Both the position numbers and the translations under genes were made by a program. From Rikenellaceae bacterium (GTDB lineage: Bacteria > Bacteroidota > Bacteroidia > Bacteroidales > UBA932): a stretch of DNA of 6,261 bases. The notes beneath the pieces are model-generated. The model saw only the letters and a program-made list of their open reading frames with translations. It ran no database searches and was not told the origin of the DNA. This document shows, piece by piece, positions 5,982 through 6,261 of this stretch. How positions within the stretch are numbered: the first letter of the stretch is position 1; the number at the start of each line of letters is the position of its first letter. The DNA lies in the NCBI GenBank assembly GCA_003520315.1, contig DOVA01000036.1, positions 1 to 6,261 of the forward strand, given 5' to 3'.

Positions 5982-6261
5982 TTTCAATTGTTGCAGATGC
6001 CTCCGGTTCTGAAACTTCAGCAGCAGCTTTTGCCTCGGCAGCTTTTTTAGCAGCTTCCTCTGCAGCTTTCTTCTTGGCTATTTCCTCTGCGCGTGCAGCA
6101 TTGACTTTGGCCTCGGCTTCAAGAGTGTTCTTTTTGGCAGAGCGTCCGTCGAGTTCCAAGTTTGACAGCTTTTGAGTAATCTTAGCCTCTTTTGCCTCAT
6201 ACCATGCATTCCATCTTTGATCAGCAATTTCTTGATTAATGGCCCCCTTCTTTACACCTTC
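5950..6261 (-). CDS. rpsP: Small ribosomal subunit protein bS16, C-terminal 103 residues; 5' part outside window
   Basis: bS16 is a primary-assembly protein of the 30S subunit. The frame is open from the window edge (6261) to the TAG at 5952-5950. The first visible residues, 'EGVKKGAINQEIADQRWNAW', fit the end of the bS16 core and the extension found in Bacteroidetes homologues; the RNA-binding N-terminal core lies outside the window. The tail follows: an Ala/Lys/Glu-rich stretch from about residue 47 of the visible part, probably helical, then an acidic Ser/Glu/Pro-rich end finishing in SEASEQ. Short bS16 proteins such as that of E. coli (about 80 residues) lack this tail. The gene overlaps the start of rimM by 32 nt, and the rpsP-rimM order supports the assignment, since the conserved core is not visible. 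An unrelated Ala/Lys-rich protein is the main alternative but is less likely given this context. Confidence 0.88.
   Translation of the reverse strand, partial: EGVKKGAINQEIADQRWNAWYEAKEAKITQKLSNLELDGRSAKKNTLEAEAKVNAARAEEIAKKKAAEEAAKKAAEAKAAAEVSEPEASATIENEGSSEASEQ

Noticed and set aside
5985..5987. TTG start for rimM
   Set aside because: An ATG lies two codons downstream at 5981, and the TTG would only lengthen the overlap with rpsP.

Overview
The window looks like chromosome from an AT-rich Bacteroidota (Bacteroidetes) genome, probably Bacteroidales. Several features support this: a YqgF/RuvX with the 'VVGYPLNMNN.PSE' style motif, a bS16 with a long Ala/Lys/Glu-rich C-terminal tail, a large AsmA-like protein, mostly no Shine-Dalgarno sequences, and two matches to the Bacteroidetes -7 promoter element TAnnTTTG in the only real intergenic gap. 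A superoxide reductase suggests an anaerobic or microaerophilic lifestyle (inference).

Layout. The left edge (1-240, minus) holds the N-terminal part of a class II-like superoxide reductase, running off the window. A 50-bp divergent promoter region (241-290) separates it from a tightly packed plus-strand group (291-5400). That group encodes the RNase H-fold nuclease YqgF/RuvX, peptide deformylase, a phosphomannomutase/phosphoglucomutase, and a 916-residue AsmA-like envelope protein. Spacings between these genes are 16, 8 and 1 nt, so they are probably one operon. The right part is on the minus strand: rimM (5397-5981) lies downstream of, and overlaps, the 3' end of rpsP (5950-6261, 5' end outside the window). 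The AsmA-like gene and rimM converge, and their stop codons overlap inside a single TTAA.

How the genes fit together. Most are housekeeping genes for protein synthesis and ribosome maturation: YqgF in 16S rRNA 5' processing, deformylase in nascent-chain N-terminal processing, and RimM and bS16 in 30S assembly. The sugar-phosphate mutase and the AsmA-like protein point to cell-envelope biogenesis. Superoxide reductase is an oxygen-defence enzyme.

I found no mobile element, CRISPR array, RNA gene or plausible new multi-gene system. The points worth a second look are fine-scale: a nearly leaderless ruvX promoter, gene overlaps at the convergent and rpsP/rimM junctions, a perfect in-frame 15-bp duplication in the AsmA-like gene, and a few active-site substitutions. 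No gene-free stretch exceeds 50 bp.
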